NCBI GenBank assembly: GCA_040219085.1
Contig: JAVJTC010000033.1
Location: 32,243-96,242 of the forward strand
Direction: 5' to 3'
Source of the DNA: Acidimicrobiales bacterium
GTDB taxonomy: Bacteria > Actinomycetota > Acidimicrobiia > Acidimicrobiales > JAVJTC01
DNA: 64,000 nt
Positions 1 to 7,195 of this stretch are shown here, one piece after another. The position numbers and the translations under genes were made by a program. How positions within the stretch are numbered: position 1 is the stretch's first letter; the number at the start of each line of letters is the position of its first letter. The notes under the pieces were generated by a model, which saw nothing but the letters and a program-made list of their open reading frames with translations, ran no database searches and was not told the origin of the DNA.

Positions 1-1
1 C

Positions 2-91
2 ACCTATGTCGAAAACTGGACCCCGGTTCTCGACGCCCAGATCATGATCCGCACCGTCGGAGCCGTTCTGCGGGGCCGTGGCGCCTACTGA
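2..91 (+). CDS. polyprenyl glycosylphosphotransferase, C-terminal end (partial)
   Basis: Reading frame 2 is open from the window edge and encodes 29 residues, beginning TYVENWTP and ending VLRGRGAY, before a TGA at 89-91. That ending is typical of bacterial sugar transferases of the WbaP/CpsE type, which load the first sugar-phosphate onto undecaprenyl phosphate at the membrane and commonly finish with ...RGRGAY. Only the tail is present, so the substrate sugar cannot be judged. The neighbouring Wzt/Wzm exporter genes fit a surface-polysaccharide setting. Confidence 0.75.
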   Translation, partial: TYVENWTPVLDAQIMIRTVGAVLRGRGAY

Positions 92-204
92 TCGGTACTG
101 GCGCCGCCCGCGGATGGTGATAGTGTTCATATTCAAGGTTCTGAAGTGAGAGTCCGATACTGTTACCGTTGTTCGGACGGTCAATCAGGTGGCAGGAGAT
201 ACTT

Positions 205-687
205 GTGAAGAAGATCATCGCAATCGTGGCGGCGACGGTGATGGCGCTCGGCCTCTTGGCCGTTGCCCCGGCGTCTGCTCAGACCGACGGTGACTATGTG
301 ACCGACTCGACGATCACCGTGGATGATTCCACCCCCGGTGCCGGAGATCCCGTGACGATCACGGTCACGGGCTGTGAGGCCGGTGCCACGCTCGTGGCGA
401 CCATCGACGGTTCCGAGGTCGGCACAGCAACCGCCGACTCCGACGGCACCGGCGAGATCGTCTTCAACGTGCCGGCCGGCATCGAAGGTGACGCCACCGT
501 TCTCGTCACCGGCTGCGGCGACGTCCTCGCAGTGGTGCTGTCCGTGCAGGTCGCACCGGATCTCGCGTTCACCGGTTCCGACAGCCTCCCGACTGCGCTG
601 ATCGCAGTCGTGCTCATCGCCTTCGGTGCGGTGCTCGCCCTCGGCGCCCGTCGCTACCAGCTCGCGGCGGTCAACCGCAACGAGTAG
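205..687 (+). CDS. secreted LAxTG-anchored cell-wall protein, unknown function
   Basis: The product has 160 residues. I chose GTG 205 because AGGAG at 194-198 lies 6 nt upstream and the protein then starts VKKIIAIV, a normal signal peptide ending ASAQ near residue 26. The mature part is short, acidic and Thr/Val/Gly rich, with two GCxxG-like spots whose cysteines (about residues 57 and 104) could form a disulfide. Near residues 120-124 is LAFTG, followed by a hydrophobic segment and a basic tail (ARRYQ). LAxTG is the known recognition motif of class E sortases in high-GC Gram-positives, so covalent anchoring to peptidoglycan is likely. The fold resembles a small beta-sandwich surface domain, but no family is recognised. 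Confidence 0.8.
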   Translation: MKKIIAIVAATVMALGLLAVAPASAQTDGDYVTDSTITVDDSTPGAGDPVTITVTGCEAGATLVATIDGSEVGTATADSDGTGEIVFNVPAGIEGDATVLVTGCGDVLAVVLSVQVAPDLAFTGSDSLPTALIAVVLIAFGAVLALGARRYQLAAVNRNE

Positions 688-735
688 TCCGCCGGGTCCT
701 ACGGACCCGCACTGACCTTCTGCACACCATGACAC

Positions 736-761
736 CGGCCCGTCTCGACAGAGGCGGGCCG
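736..761. terminator. bidirectional terminator-like hairpin
   Basis: Arms CGGCCCGTCTC (736-746) and GAGGCGGGCCG (751-761) pair over 11 bp with one G-U around a GACA loop. The hairpin lies between two convergent genes ending at 687 and 796. There is no clear T run, so termination is inferred from position and stem strength. A second small hairpin (CGGGTCC-TAC-GGACCCG) lies at 693-709. Confidence 0.5.
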
Positions 762-795
762 CTGTCGTTCAGTCGAGGTCACCGGGGCGGTGTCG

Positions 796-1956
796 TCATC
801 TCCCGTCGTCCCAGTGGACGTCGATCGACACGGGCGCCGGTTGAGCGTTGAGCATCTGCACCGGTGGGTCCCCGGTGACGCCGACCCAGCCGACGGGCCG
901 CCCGGTGAGTAGGGGTTCGTCGTCGGCACTGACGGCGACCCAGACCGAGTAGTCGCCGCCCGCCAGCGGGAGCGAGGCGATGGTGGCCGTGAGCACGTTG
1001 TCGCCCGCATCGAGACGGACCATGTGGTTCAGGGCCACGGTCGGTTCCGATCCACCGCGACCGAAGCCGATCGTGAGAGCAGCGTCTCGGGCCATGTCGG
1101 AGACCATCGTGACCCTCATGACCGCCGCGCCGTTCGAGCGAGGCGGCGCGCCGTCGAGCGACGCGATCGAGACGGTCACATTTGCCACGCCTTCACCGTC
1201 CACCGGGGACGCATCCGCCGCGGACACCTCGTGGCGGTAGCGCTCGATGACATCGGTGGTTGGGCCGTCGTCGACGACCACACCGTCGCCGAGTCGAATC
1301 GTGCGATCGCAGAAGCGGGCGACGGAGTCGAGGTCGTGGCTCACGTAGACGATCGTCGTGCCGTCTCTGTGCATCCGTCGCATGCGGTCGATGCTGCGGC
1401 GTTGGAACCACTCGTCGCCGACGGCCAGAACCTCGTCGACGAGGAGGACATCAGGCTGAAGCGCGGTGGCGGCGGCGAAACCGAGACGCATGCGCATGCC
1501 CGAGGAGTAGTGCTTGGTGAATCGATCCAGGGCATCGCCGATCTGGGCGAACTCGACGATCTCGTCGAAACGCGACGCGACCTCCTGGCGGCGCATTCCG
1601 ACCAGGGCGCCGGCGAAGTAGATGTTGTCCCGTCCGGTCAGATGGGGATGGATACCCGCATGGATCTCGATCAGCGCCCCCGGTCGACCCCACATCCTCG
1701 CGGTCCCCGCGGTCGGGAACATCGAACCGTGGATGATCTTGAGCAGGGTCGACTTTCCCGAGCCGTTCGGTCCGATGAGGCCTACCGACTCACCGGGTTC
1801 GAACGTGAGGTCGATGTCGCGCAGCGCCCAGCGGTAACCCCGGCCGCGGGCGTCGCGGATGGCGCCGAGGCCCTCGTAGATGAGGCTGCCGGACCGTCGA
1901 TCCTTGCGAAACCGTTTCCACAGTCGGTCGATGCGTACCGTGCCCTCACGCGACAT
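796..1956 (-). CDS. polysaccharide ABC exporter, ATP-binding subunit (Wzt-like)
   Basis: This 386-residue protein powers export of an undecaprenyl-linked polysaccharide or teichoic-acid-like polymer across the membrane with the permease encoded just upstream. The nucleotide-binding domain covers about residues 1-245: Walker A GPNGSGKST at 62-70, signature SSGM at 151-154, Walker B LLVDE at 171-175, switch His near 207. The remaining 140 residues form a beta-rich extension like the Wzt C-terminal domain, which in O-antigen exporters can bind the capped end of the glycan. The start overlaps the end of the permease gene by 11 nt, indicating one transcript and coupled translation. The substrate is unknown. 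Confidence 0.88.
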   Translation of the reverse strand: MSREGTVRIDRLWKRFRKDRRSGSLIYEGLGAIRDARGRGYRWALRDIDLTFEPGESVGLIGPNGSGKSTLLKIIHGSMFPTAGTARMWGRPGALIEIHAGIHPHLTGRDNIYFAGALVGMRRQEVASRFDEIVEFAQIGDALDRFTKHYSSGMRMRLGFAAATALQPDVLLVDEVLAVGDEWFQRRSIDRMRRMHRDGTTIVYVSHDLDSVARFCDRTIRLGDGVVVDDGPTTDVIERYRHEVSAADASPVDGEGVANVTVSIASLDGAPPRSNGAAVMRVTMVSDMARDAALTIGFGRGGSEPTVALNHMVRLDAGDNVLTATIASLPLAGGDYSVWVAVSADDEPLLTGRPVGWVGVTGDPPVQMLNAQPAPVSIDVHWDDGR

Positions 1957-2812
1957 CGGCCATCTCCGGCTCGAGGCGCTTGAAGATGAGGTACCCGCCG
2001 GTGAGAAGGATCAGCGACGATGCGGACGCAATCGACAGGAGGCCCCAGTCCGGGGCTTCGCCTCCGAGGACGGCGGCACGATAGGTATCGATTACGGCAA
2101 CCAGGGGATTCACCGCGGAATAGACCTTCTCCCAGCCCGGTGACAGGTCGATCGGGTAGGCGACCGGCGTCGCGAACAGGCCCATCTGGATGATGAGCGG
2201 AAGTGCCTGACCGAGGTCGCGGATGAAGACGACCACCCCGGCGACGATCAGGGTGACTCCGACCGTGAAGACGATCTGGACGACCAGTGCGACGAGCACC
2301 CAGTAGCTCTCCGGAGCGGGGGAGTTGCCGCTCAGGATGAACAGGAGTGGCAGCAGGGCCACTGCGATCGCGAAGTCGACGAGCGCGATGGCGATGTAGG
2401 TGAGGGGGAACACTTCGCGGGGAGCCCGCACCTTGTTGACCGACGCCGCCTCGAGGACGAGTGACTGACCGCCGCGGGAGACCGACGAGGCGAAGAACGT
2501 CCACGGAAGCAGTCCGAGGTAGGTCGAGACGGCGTAGTCGGCGTCGGAGTCCCCGCCTAGGCCCGTGACCCGGTTGAACACGAAGACGAACACGACGAGG
2601 AGCAGGACCGGGGTGATGACGGCCCACAGGAGCCCGAGCCGGGTCTGGTGGTAGCGGGACTGGAACTCGCGGCGTACCAGCGAACCTGTCAGCGGGCGTG
2701 CGGCCCACAGCTCGCCGAGCCACTCCCAGGTGAACCGCCGCTTGTACCACGTGCCGGGTTCCGGCTCGGCTCGGGTCACGCCGCCGCCCGGGGCGTGAGG
2801 GTCATCGGACAC
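1946..2812 (-). CDS. polysaccharide ABC exporter, permease subunit (Wzm-like)
   Basis: This 288-residue ABC-2 type membrane protein has a cytoplasmic N-terminus containing the amphipathic VRREFQSRYHQTRLG stretch that typically precedes the first transmembrane helix in Wzm/TagG proteins. About six hydrophobic helices follow. It forms the channel for the ATPase encoded downstream. The pair sits next to the end of a polyprenyl glycosylphosphotransferase gene and an LAxTG surface protein, consistent with envelope glycan assembly. The first Met at 2812 is used; no strong ribosome-binding site distinguishes alternatives. Confidence 0.87.
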   Translation of the reverse strand: MSDDPHAPGGGVTRAEPEPGTWYKRRFTWEWLGELWAARPLTGSLVRREFQSRYHQTRLGLLWAVITPVLLLVVFVFVFNRVTGLGGDSDADYAVSTYLGLLPWTFFASSVSRGGQSLVLEAASVNKVRAPREVFPLTYIAIALVDFAIAVALLPLLFILSGNSPAPESYWVLVALVVQIVFTVGVTLIVAGVVVFIRDLGQALPLIIQMGLFATPVAYPIDLSPGWEKVYSAVNPLVAVIDTYRAAVLGGEAPDWGLLSIASASSLILLTGGYLIFKRLEPEMADVA

Positions 2813-2875
2813 AGGCTGAGGCTACCGACGCGCCGGTGCCCTCCGGCGCATGTGCCCGGCGGGGTCGTGGGCCGG

Positions 2876-3418
2876 TCAGCGGAGCTCGGGAGCCATCCAG
2901 GCGACCTCGCCGTCGTCGTCGAAGTCGAAGAAGATCGGTTCGCCGTCGCGGGAGAGATCGTCGTCGACGCGCAGGGTGACGTGGGCCTTCTGCGTGCTCC
3001 ACTTGGCGATGTCACAGAGCAGCTCGACCACCTCGGCCGGAGTGAAGTGGCCGAACACCTCCGCTCGCAGTTCGTCGTCGATGTCCGCCGGTCGGCTGAG
3101 GAACCGGTCGGCGAGACGTAGCGCGACGTCTGTGCGTGCGTCGAGGCCGGACTCACCGCGACGCTGCACCGTCGCGACCTCGTCCTCGCTCAGTCCGCTG
3201 TGCCTGGCGACCGCCAGGCGGATGGACATTCAGAGGTGACAGTCGTGATAACGGGCGCAGCGCAGGCGGACGAGCTCGGTCATCGCGGGGTCGATGGCGC
3301 GTAGGCGCACGACCGCCGCCTGGTAGTGGTCGAGCGCCTCGGTCATCTCGGGTTGGTACGCGGCGCCCAGGGTCCGTTTCGAGAAACCCTCGGGGACAGG
3401 GATGCGGGCGCTGGTCAT
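2876..3418 (-). CDS. AhpD/CMD-like selenoprotein with CxxU redox motif (in-frame TGA)
   Basis: Two same-frame ORFs are separated only by one TGA at 3230-3232: a 62-residue N-terminal part ending RLRCARYHDCHL and a 117-residue C-terminal part beginning MSIRLAVARHSGL. Together they match one AhpD/carboxymuconolactone-decarboxylase-like chain of 180 residues, in which the family's catalytic CxxC would fall exactly at C60-H-L-x63. Reading the TGA as selenocysteine gives CHLU. A 7-bp hairpin with a GGUC loop starts shortly after the UGA (separate entry). AhpD-like selenoproteins with CxxU are an established bacterial class. The expected role is a thiol/selenol peroxidase or disulfide reductase. 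The start overlaps the paralogous upstream gene by 4 nt. Alternative: a true nonsense mutation or a split gene. The selA, selB and selC genes needed for decoding are not in this window. Confidence 0.75.
3202..3219 (-). promoter_or_regulatory. SECIS-like hairpin after UGA codon
   Basis: On the minus strand GCCTGGC-GGTC-GCCAGGC forms a perfect 7-bp stem with a GGUC tetraloop. The loop begins 17 nt after the UGA at 3230-3232. The E. coli fdhF element has its GGUC apical loop about 18 nt after its UGA, and bacterial SECIS elements characteristically carry G in the apical loop at about this distance. There is no bulged U as in fdhF. The assignment is by analogy and not tested. Confidence 0.65.
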
Positions 3419-3888
3419 GGGGGACCTCCGGAGGTGGCCGGGTCGGGCCCGAAGAGGCGTTCCGTGGCGACCCGGAGCCTCTGGGACTCGTCGAGTGCGA
3501 GTAGTGCGTGGATGAACCCGTAGAGCTCACCGGGGTTCATGTGTGCTGCCACAGCGGCCACCTGATCGTCGTTGGTCGTCGATACGTCGATCACGAACTG
3601 CTCGGCTAGGGCGAGACAGGCCCGGTCGCGTTCGTCGAAGTGATCCGAGCCGGGCCAGTCGCCGAGCGCGGCCATCTCGTCGGAGGAGACGGCGTCGGAG
3701 CCGGCGGCGAGTTCAGCGGCGCAGTCGTGGAGCATGGCGATGCGGAGGCGACAGAGCTCGGCGATCCGCCGCGGAACCGTCGCCGTCGCCGCGGCGCGGA
3801 ATGCTCCCAGGTTCTGGTCCACCTCGGGCGCGTGCTCGACGAGCGCCGCGATACGCAGTGCTGAGCCCGTTGGATCCCCCGTGGTCAC
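3415..3888 (-). CDS. carboxymuconolactone decarboxylase/AhpD-like protein, motif-degenerate paralog
   Basis: This 157-residue all-alpha protein is collinear with the selenoprotein that follows it: PRRIAELCRLRIAMLHDC aligns with the region before its CxxU, and DERDRACLALAEQFV with the helix after it. Where the partner has CHLU this protein has CAAE, keeping only the first cysteine, so the usual two-residue redox centre is absent. It starts at GTG 3888 and its stop overlaps the selenoprotein start (ATGA), so the two are probably co-translated and may form a hetero-oligomer, since AhpD/CMD proteins assemble as trimers or hexamers. A role as a non-catalytic partner is inference. Confidence 0.7.
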   Translation of the reverse strand: MTTGDPTGSALRIAALVEHAPEVDQNLGAFRAAATATVPRRIAELCRLRIAMLHDCAAELAAGSDAVSSDEMAALGDWPGSDHFDERDRACLALAEQFVIDVSTTNDDQVAAVAAHMNPGELYGFIHALLALDESQRLRVATERLFGPDPATSGGPP

Positions 3889-3936
3889 GAGGCGACGCTA
3901 TCAGTCGGTCGGGTGCTGGGACCTCACGGTCCGGCC

Positions 3937-4644
3937 TCAGGGTTCCAGGCGGCAGTTGACCAGGAGTTCGGGGACGGTGGAGGTGTTGGGCAGGCTGAGA
4001 ACCGTCGCCACCAGCGCGGAGACGTCTTCGGGCTGGCTCATCGTCGCGGGGTCGATGCCGAAGCCCTCACCCATTCCCGTCGCCATCCACGAAGGGCACA
4101 GGGCCGTCACGCGGACGCCGTCGTCCCAGCCCGCGAACCGCGCCGAAGCGGACAGGGCCATCATGGCGAACTTCGACATCTCGTAGGCGGTCGCGCGCCC
4201 GGACTTCACCCGCTTCCCCGACATCGAGGCGACGTTCACGATCCGACCCTCACCGTCGGCGCGCAGGTGGGGGAGCGCCGCCTGGATCGTGCGCAGCGGC
4301 GCCTTCACGTTCACTTCCCACATCTCGTCGAGCTGGTCCTCCGTCGTCTCCTCCAGGGGCGCGACCACCGCGGCGCCGGCGTTGTTGACGACCGCCGAGA
4401 GGCTCCCGAAGCGGTCCACGGTCGCCGCGACCCAGCTCGCGGGACACGAGCGGTCGTGGGCGTCGTAGCGGTGCCGGATCGTGCGTTCGTCGTCGAAATC
4501 GGCTGTCGCCGCCGCCAACGCGTCGAGGTCCCGGGCTCCCAGGCTGAGGAGGTAGCCCTCGGCTGACAGACGGCGGCTGATTGCCAACCCGAGCCCCCGG
4601 TTCGCGCCCGAGATCATCGCCACCCGGCCGGTCGGATCGAGCAC
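3937..4644 (-). CDS. short-chain dehydrogenase/reductase
   Basis: This 235-residue classical SDR has the nucleotide-binding GANRGLG near residue 13, NNAGA, and the catalytic YEMSK (Tyr-x-x-x-Lys) preceded by a Ser in NVASMSG. I chose GTG 4644 because AGGAGG lies 6 nt upstream. The same frame stays open far upstream to 5781, but that part is antisense to the P450 gene and is not used. The substrate is unknown. It is divergent from the P450, with which it could share a steroid- or lipid-type substrate (speculative). Confidence 0.85.
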   Translation of the reverse strand: MLDPTGRVAMISGANRGLGLAISRRLSAEGYLLSLGARDLDALAAATADFDDERTIRHRYDAHDRSCPASWVAATVDRFGSLSAVVNNAGAAVVAPLEETTEDQLDEMWEVNVKAPLRTIQAALPHLRADGEGRIVNVASMSGKRVKSGRATAYEMSKFAMMALSASARFAGWDDGVRVTALCPSWMATGMGEGFGIDPATMSQPEDVSALVATVLSLPNTSTVPELLVNCRLEP

Positions 4645-4664
4645 TGGTGCCTCCTGGGTTCGCT

Positions 4665-4697
4665 GTCTGTCGGTCGTCGCGGTCTGTCGGTCGTCGC
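4665..4697. repeat. 17-bp tandem duplication in SDR/P450 intergenic region
   Basis: GTCTGTCGGTCGTCGC occurs at 4665-4680 and again at 4682-4697. It lies in the 138-bp divergent region between the SDR and P450 genes. Further along, GTTGC (4733-4737) and GCAAC (4743-4747) form a short inverted repeat that could be an operator for the P450. Both are simple observations with no known regulator attached. Confidence 0.5.
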
Positions 4698-4782
4698 TGT
4701 CCTCTGCCAAGATGGAGACGGACCTTCGACGTGTTGCGCTGTGCAACGCTAGGTCGACCGGGCCGACCTGGGGGAGAGACCG

Positions 4783-5979
4783 ATGGCCGACCATGTTCTC
4801 ACCGAGTACGACCACATCCGCGAGGCCTACCGCCAGAAGGCCCTGAAGCAGGCGCTCTACGACGCCGGGGGCGTGGTGATGGCCGACACGCTCCTCACGC
4901 TGTGGGGCGACGACCACCGGCAGCGCCGGCGCCTCGAGAATCGCCTGTTCCGGCGTGAGACGTTCGAGTTCTACGAGAGCGAGCTCATGCCCGGCGCGAT
5001 CAAGGAGGTGCTCGATCCCGCGCAGGCCCAGGGTGAAGGAGACGTCGTGCCGCTCTCCCGACGGATCGTCGTGAACCTGACGGCGATGGCGGCCGGAGTG
5101 GACCGGGTGGAGGGTACGCCCGAAGAGACCGACCGGATCTTCCGGTATGCGGTGAAGTTCTCCGAGGGGGCCACCGCGGTTCACAGCACCCGGGACCCCG
5201 AGGAGCTCACAGCCGAGGTCGCGACCGCACTCGAGGCGTGGGACGAGGAGTTCCTGGCGCCGTCGATAGCCCGGCGCGAGCGCCTGCTGGAGGGCCTGGA
5301 GGCCGGCGAGGTGGCGGAGAGCGATCTGCCGCCGGACGTGTTGATGATCCTGATGCGCAATCAGGACAACCTCGACCTGAGCCGTGACGTGATCCGCCGC
5401 GAGGTCGCGTTCTACATGCTGGCCGGGATGCATTCCACTGCGGCCGCCTCGACCCACGCCGTCCACGAGATCTTCGAGTGGCTCGATGCCGATCCCGGGC
5501 GGGCCGACCAGCTCCTCGGCGACGAGTTGCTGCTGCAACGGTGCGTGCACGAGTCCATGCGGCTCCATCCGGCCAGCCCGGTCGCGATGCGTGAGGCGAT
5601 CGAGCCCATCGACTTCTCGTGGGGACTGCACCTCGAGCCGGGGGACACGGTGACCCTGGACCTGATGTCGGGGAATCGCGACACAGCGGTGTTCGGTGAG
5701 GACGCTGCGGCGTTCAACCCCGACCGGAGCTTCCGTGATGACGTGCAGCCGTGGGGTCACAGCTTCGGCGGTGGGCGTCACGCCTGCATCGGCATGGAGC
5801 TCGACGGCGGGATTCCGCCGGACCCCGACGGTGCCAAGTCGGTCCTGTTGGGCAGCGTCGCCCTCATCGTCGAAGGGCTGTTGCAGCGCGGTGCGCGCCG
5901 TGATCCTCAGGATCCTCCCACCCAGGACGAGACCACCACCCGCAAGTGGTGGGGGCGCTACCCGGTCCTGTTCAGCTGA
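4783..5979 (+). CDS. cytochrome P450
   Basis: This 398-residue soluble P450 mono-oxygenase has the I-helix AGMHST at 214-219 (oxygen-activating A-G-x-x-T pattern), the K-helix ESMR at 257-260, and the heme loop FGGGRHACIG with cysteine ligand C335. The N-terminus is slightly shorter than in most bacterial P450s (usually 400-420), with no membrane anchor. It starts at ATG 4783 after GGGGGAGAG. No ferredoxin or reductase gene is adjacent, so electrons must come from elsewhere. The substrate is unknown. Confidence 0.92.
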   Translation: MADHVLTEYDHIREAYRQKALKQALYDAGGVVMADTLLTLWGDDHRQRRRLENRLFRRETFEFYESELMPGAIKEVLDPAQAQGEGDVVPLSRRIVVNLTAMAAGVDRVEGTPEETDRIFRYAVKFSEGATAVHSTRDPEELTAEVATALEAWDEEFLAPSIARRERLLEGLEAGEVAESDLPPDVLMILMRNQDNLDLSRDVIRREVAFYMLAGMHSTAAASTHAVHEIFEWLDADPGRADQLLGDELLLQRCVHESMRLHPASPVAMREAIEPIDFSWGLHLEPGDTVTLDLMSGNRDTAVFGEDAAAFNPDRSFRDDVQPWGHSFGGGRHACIGMELDGGIPPDPDGAKSVLLGSVALIVEGLLQRGARRDPQDPPTQDETTTRKWWGRYPVLFS

Positions 5980-5991
5980 GCCCCGGCGACT

Positions 5992-6387
5992 TCAGGCGTT
6001 GCGCATCGGAGCGGATCGCTCGAGCCACACGTGGTAGTCGAGGTAGTCGCGCACCGCTGTGATCGACGACGTGGCGACGTCGACATCCCACACGCCGTTG
6101 CACTCGATCGCGTACTCGACCCCGGCCACCCAGAACCGGTCGACGCGTTCGAGCCACACCCGGTCCTCGCCGTCGGATTCGGTGACGATGTCCCAGCGGA
6201 CCTTGTCGCACCGGCCGAGCGCGCGGCCGAATAGCTCGCGGATGGCCTCACGGCCCTCGTAGGGCGGATGGGGGACGTTCTGGTACGTCGCGTCGGGGGC
6301 GAAGCACTCCGCCACCGCGTCCACGTCGCGCGACTCCACGGCCCCGAGAAACCGGTCCACCACCTCGCGAGCGGTCGACGCCGGCAT
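5992..6387 (-). CDS. SnoaL/NTF2-like protein in encapsulin operon
   Basis: This 131-residue protein begins MPASTAREVVDRFLGAVE and continues with DVDAVAECFAPDATYQN, the classic N-terminal pattern of SnoaL/limonene-epoxide-hydrolase-like NTF2 folds. These are cone-shaped domains that are either small enzymes or binding proteins. The start at 6387 comes 1 nt after the encapsulin stop codon, so the two are almost certainly co-transcribed. It has no C-terminal encapsulin targeting peptide that I can recognise (it ends SAPMRNA). Whether it is an encapsulated enzyme, an accessory protein or only a passenger is open. The longer upstream frame overlaps the shell gene and was rejected. Confidence 0.8.
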   Translation of the reverse strand: MPASTAREVVDRFLGAVESRDVDAVAECFAPDATYQNVPHPPYEGREAIRELFGRALGRCDKVRWDIVTESDGEDRVWLERVDRFWVAGVEYAIECNGVWDVDVATSSITAVRDYLDYHVWLERSAPMRNA

Positions 6388-6388
6388 T

Positions 6389-7195
6389 TCAGTCGTCGTA
6401 GCGCAGGGCGATCGCCTGCTCCGGTGCGGGGTTGACGACGGTGAGGGACTCGGTGATGTACAGCTCGACGCTGTCGGACGTGTGCCCACCGAAGCCGACC
6501 GAATGGTCCTGGCCGCAGACGATCTTCTGGTCGCCGTCCATCGCGACGACCACCGCGCCGTCGACCATCGGGGCCCACACGACCGGGCCGCCGAGGATCA
6601 ACTTGATGTGTTCGAGCACCGGATAGCCGCCGTGCTGGGTCGTTGCGATCACGCCGCGGTGACAGCGCGGGCCGAGTGCGATGCCGTAGGGGCCGTCGAC
6701 GCCGGCCTCACGCATTGCGGCCACGGCCAGGGCGACCTTGTTCGGGTATGCCCCGAAGTCGTCGTCGAGGGTGATGGGCTCGTGGGGTGAAGCGGTGACC
6801 AGACCGGCGATGCCCGCGTCGTCGGATCCGTCGTAGACGAGCCGGTCTTCGGCCTCTGCGATCAGTCGGGCGGCCTTCTGGGCCGGGGCCAGATCCGGCG
6901 CGATCGCTCCCCGGGAGATGGCTTCGAGCTCGGTGAGCTGGAGGCTGAATGCGGCGCGTAGCTCGACCATCCGTTGGACGTCGCGCGACGAAACGGTCAC
7001 GCCCTCCACCGGCGATCCGCCCAGCGGCGAGACCCGACCGGTGCCGACGGCGGCGTGGTCCCAGCCGTGTGGGCCCGAGAACGAGACGAGGCGGCGGGCG
7101 CTGAGGAAGAGCCTCAGAGCCGAACTCACTTCTTCGTCGACCGCCCCCCAGGCCTCGTCGTCGATGGGGGCTCTCTCTCGTAGCAGCCAGTTCAC
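6389..7195 (-). CDS. family 1 encapsulin shell protein
   Basis: This 268-residue HK97-fold shell protein begins MNWLLRERAPI and carries family 1 (linocin/T. maritima type) landmarks in order: RLVSFSGPHGWDHAAVGTG, VELRAAFSLQLTELEAISRG, the VDGPYGIALG strand, and the C-terminal GQDHSVGF ... ELYITESLTVVNPAPEQAIAL. Such proteins self-assemble into hollow nanocompartments that enclose cargo. Its start overlaps the stop of the ferritin-like cargo gene by 4 nt (ATGA), a cargo-then-shell order typical of iron-storing encapsulins. Length is normal for the family. Confidence 0.95.
   Translation of the reverse strand: MNWLLRERAPIDDEAWGAVDEEVSSALRLFLSARRLVSFSGPHGWDHAAVGTGRVSPLGGSPVEGVTVSSRDVQRMVELRAAFSLQLTELEAISRGAIAPDLAPAQKAARLIAEAEDRLVYDGSDDAGIAGLVTASPHEPITLDDDFGAYPNKVALAVAAMREAGVDGPYGIALGPRCHRGVIATTQHGGYPVLEHIKLILGGPVVWAPMVDGAVVVAMDGDQKIVCGQDHSVGFGGHTSDSVELYITESLTVVNPAPEQAIALRYDD

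Noticed and set aside
2876..3229. 117-residue ORF as an independent gene starting at ATG 3229
   Set aside because: It lacks the first third of the AhpD/CMD domain, its ATG follows the TGA directly with no own ribosome-binding site, and the missing part is encoded in frame immediately upstream. The readthrough selenoprotein explains both pieces.
3937..5781. 614-residue minus-strand ORF covering the P450 gene
   Set aside because: Only the last 235 residues look like a protein (SDR). The rest is antisense to a clear P450, and the SDR has its own GTG with AGGAGG.
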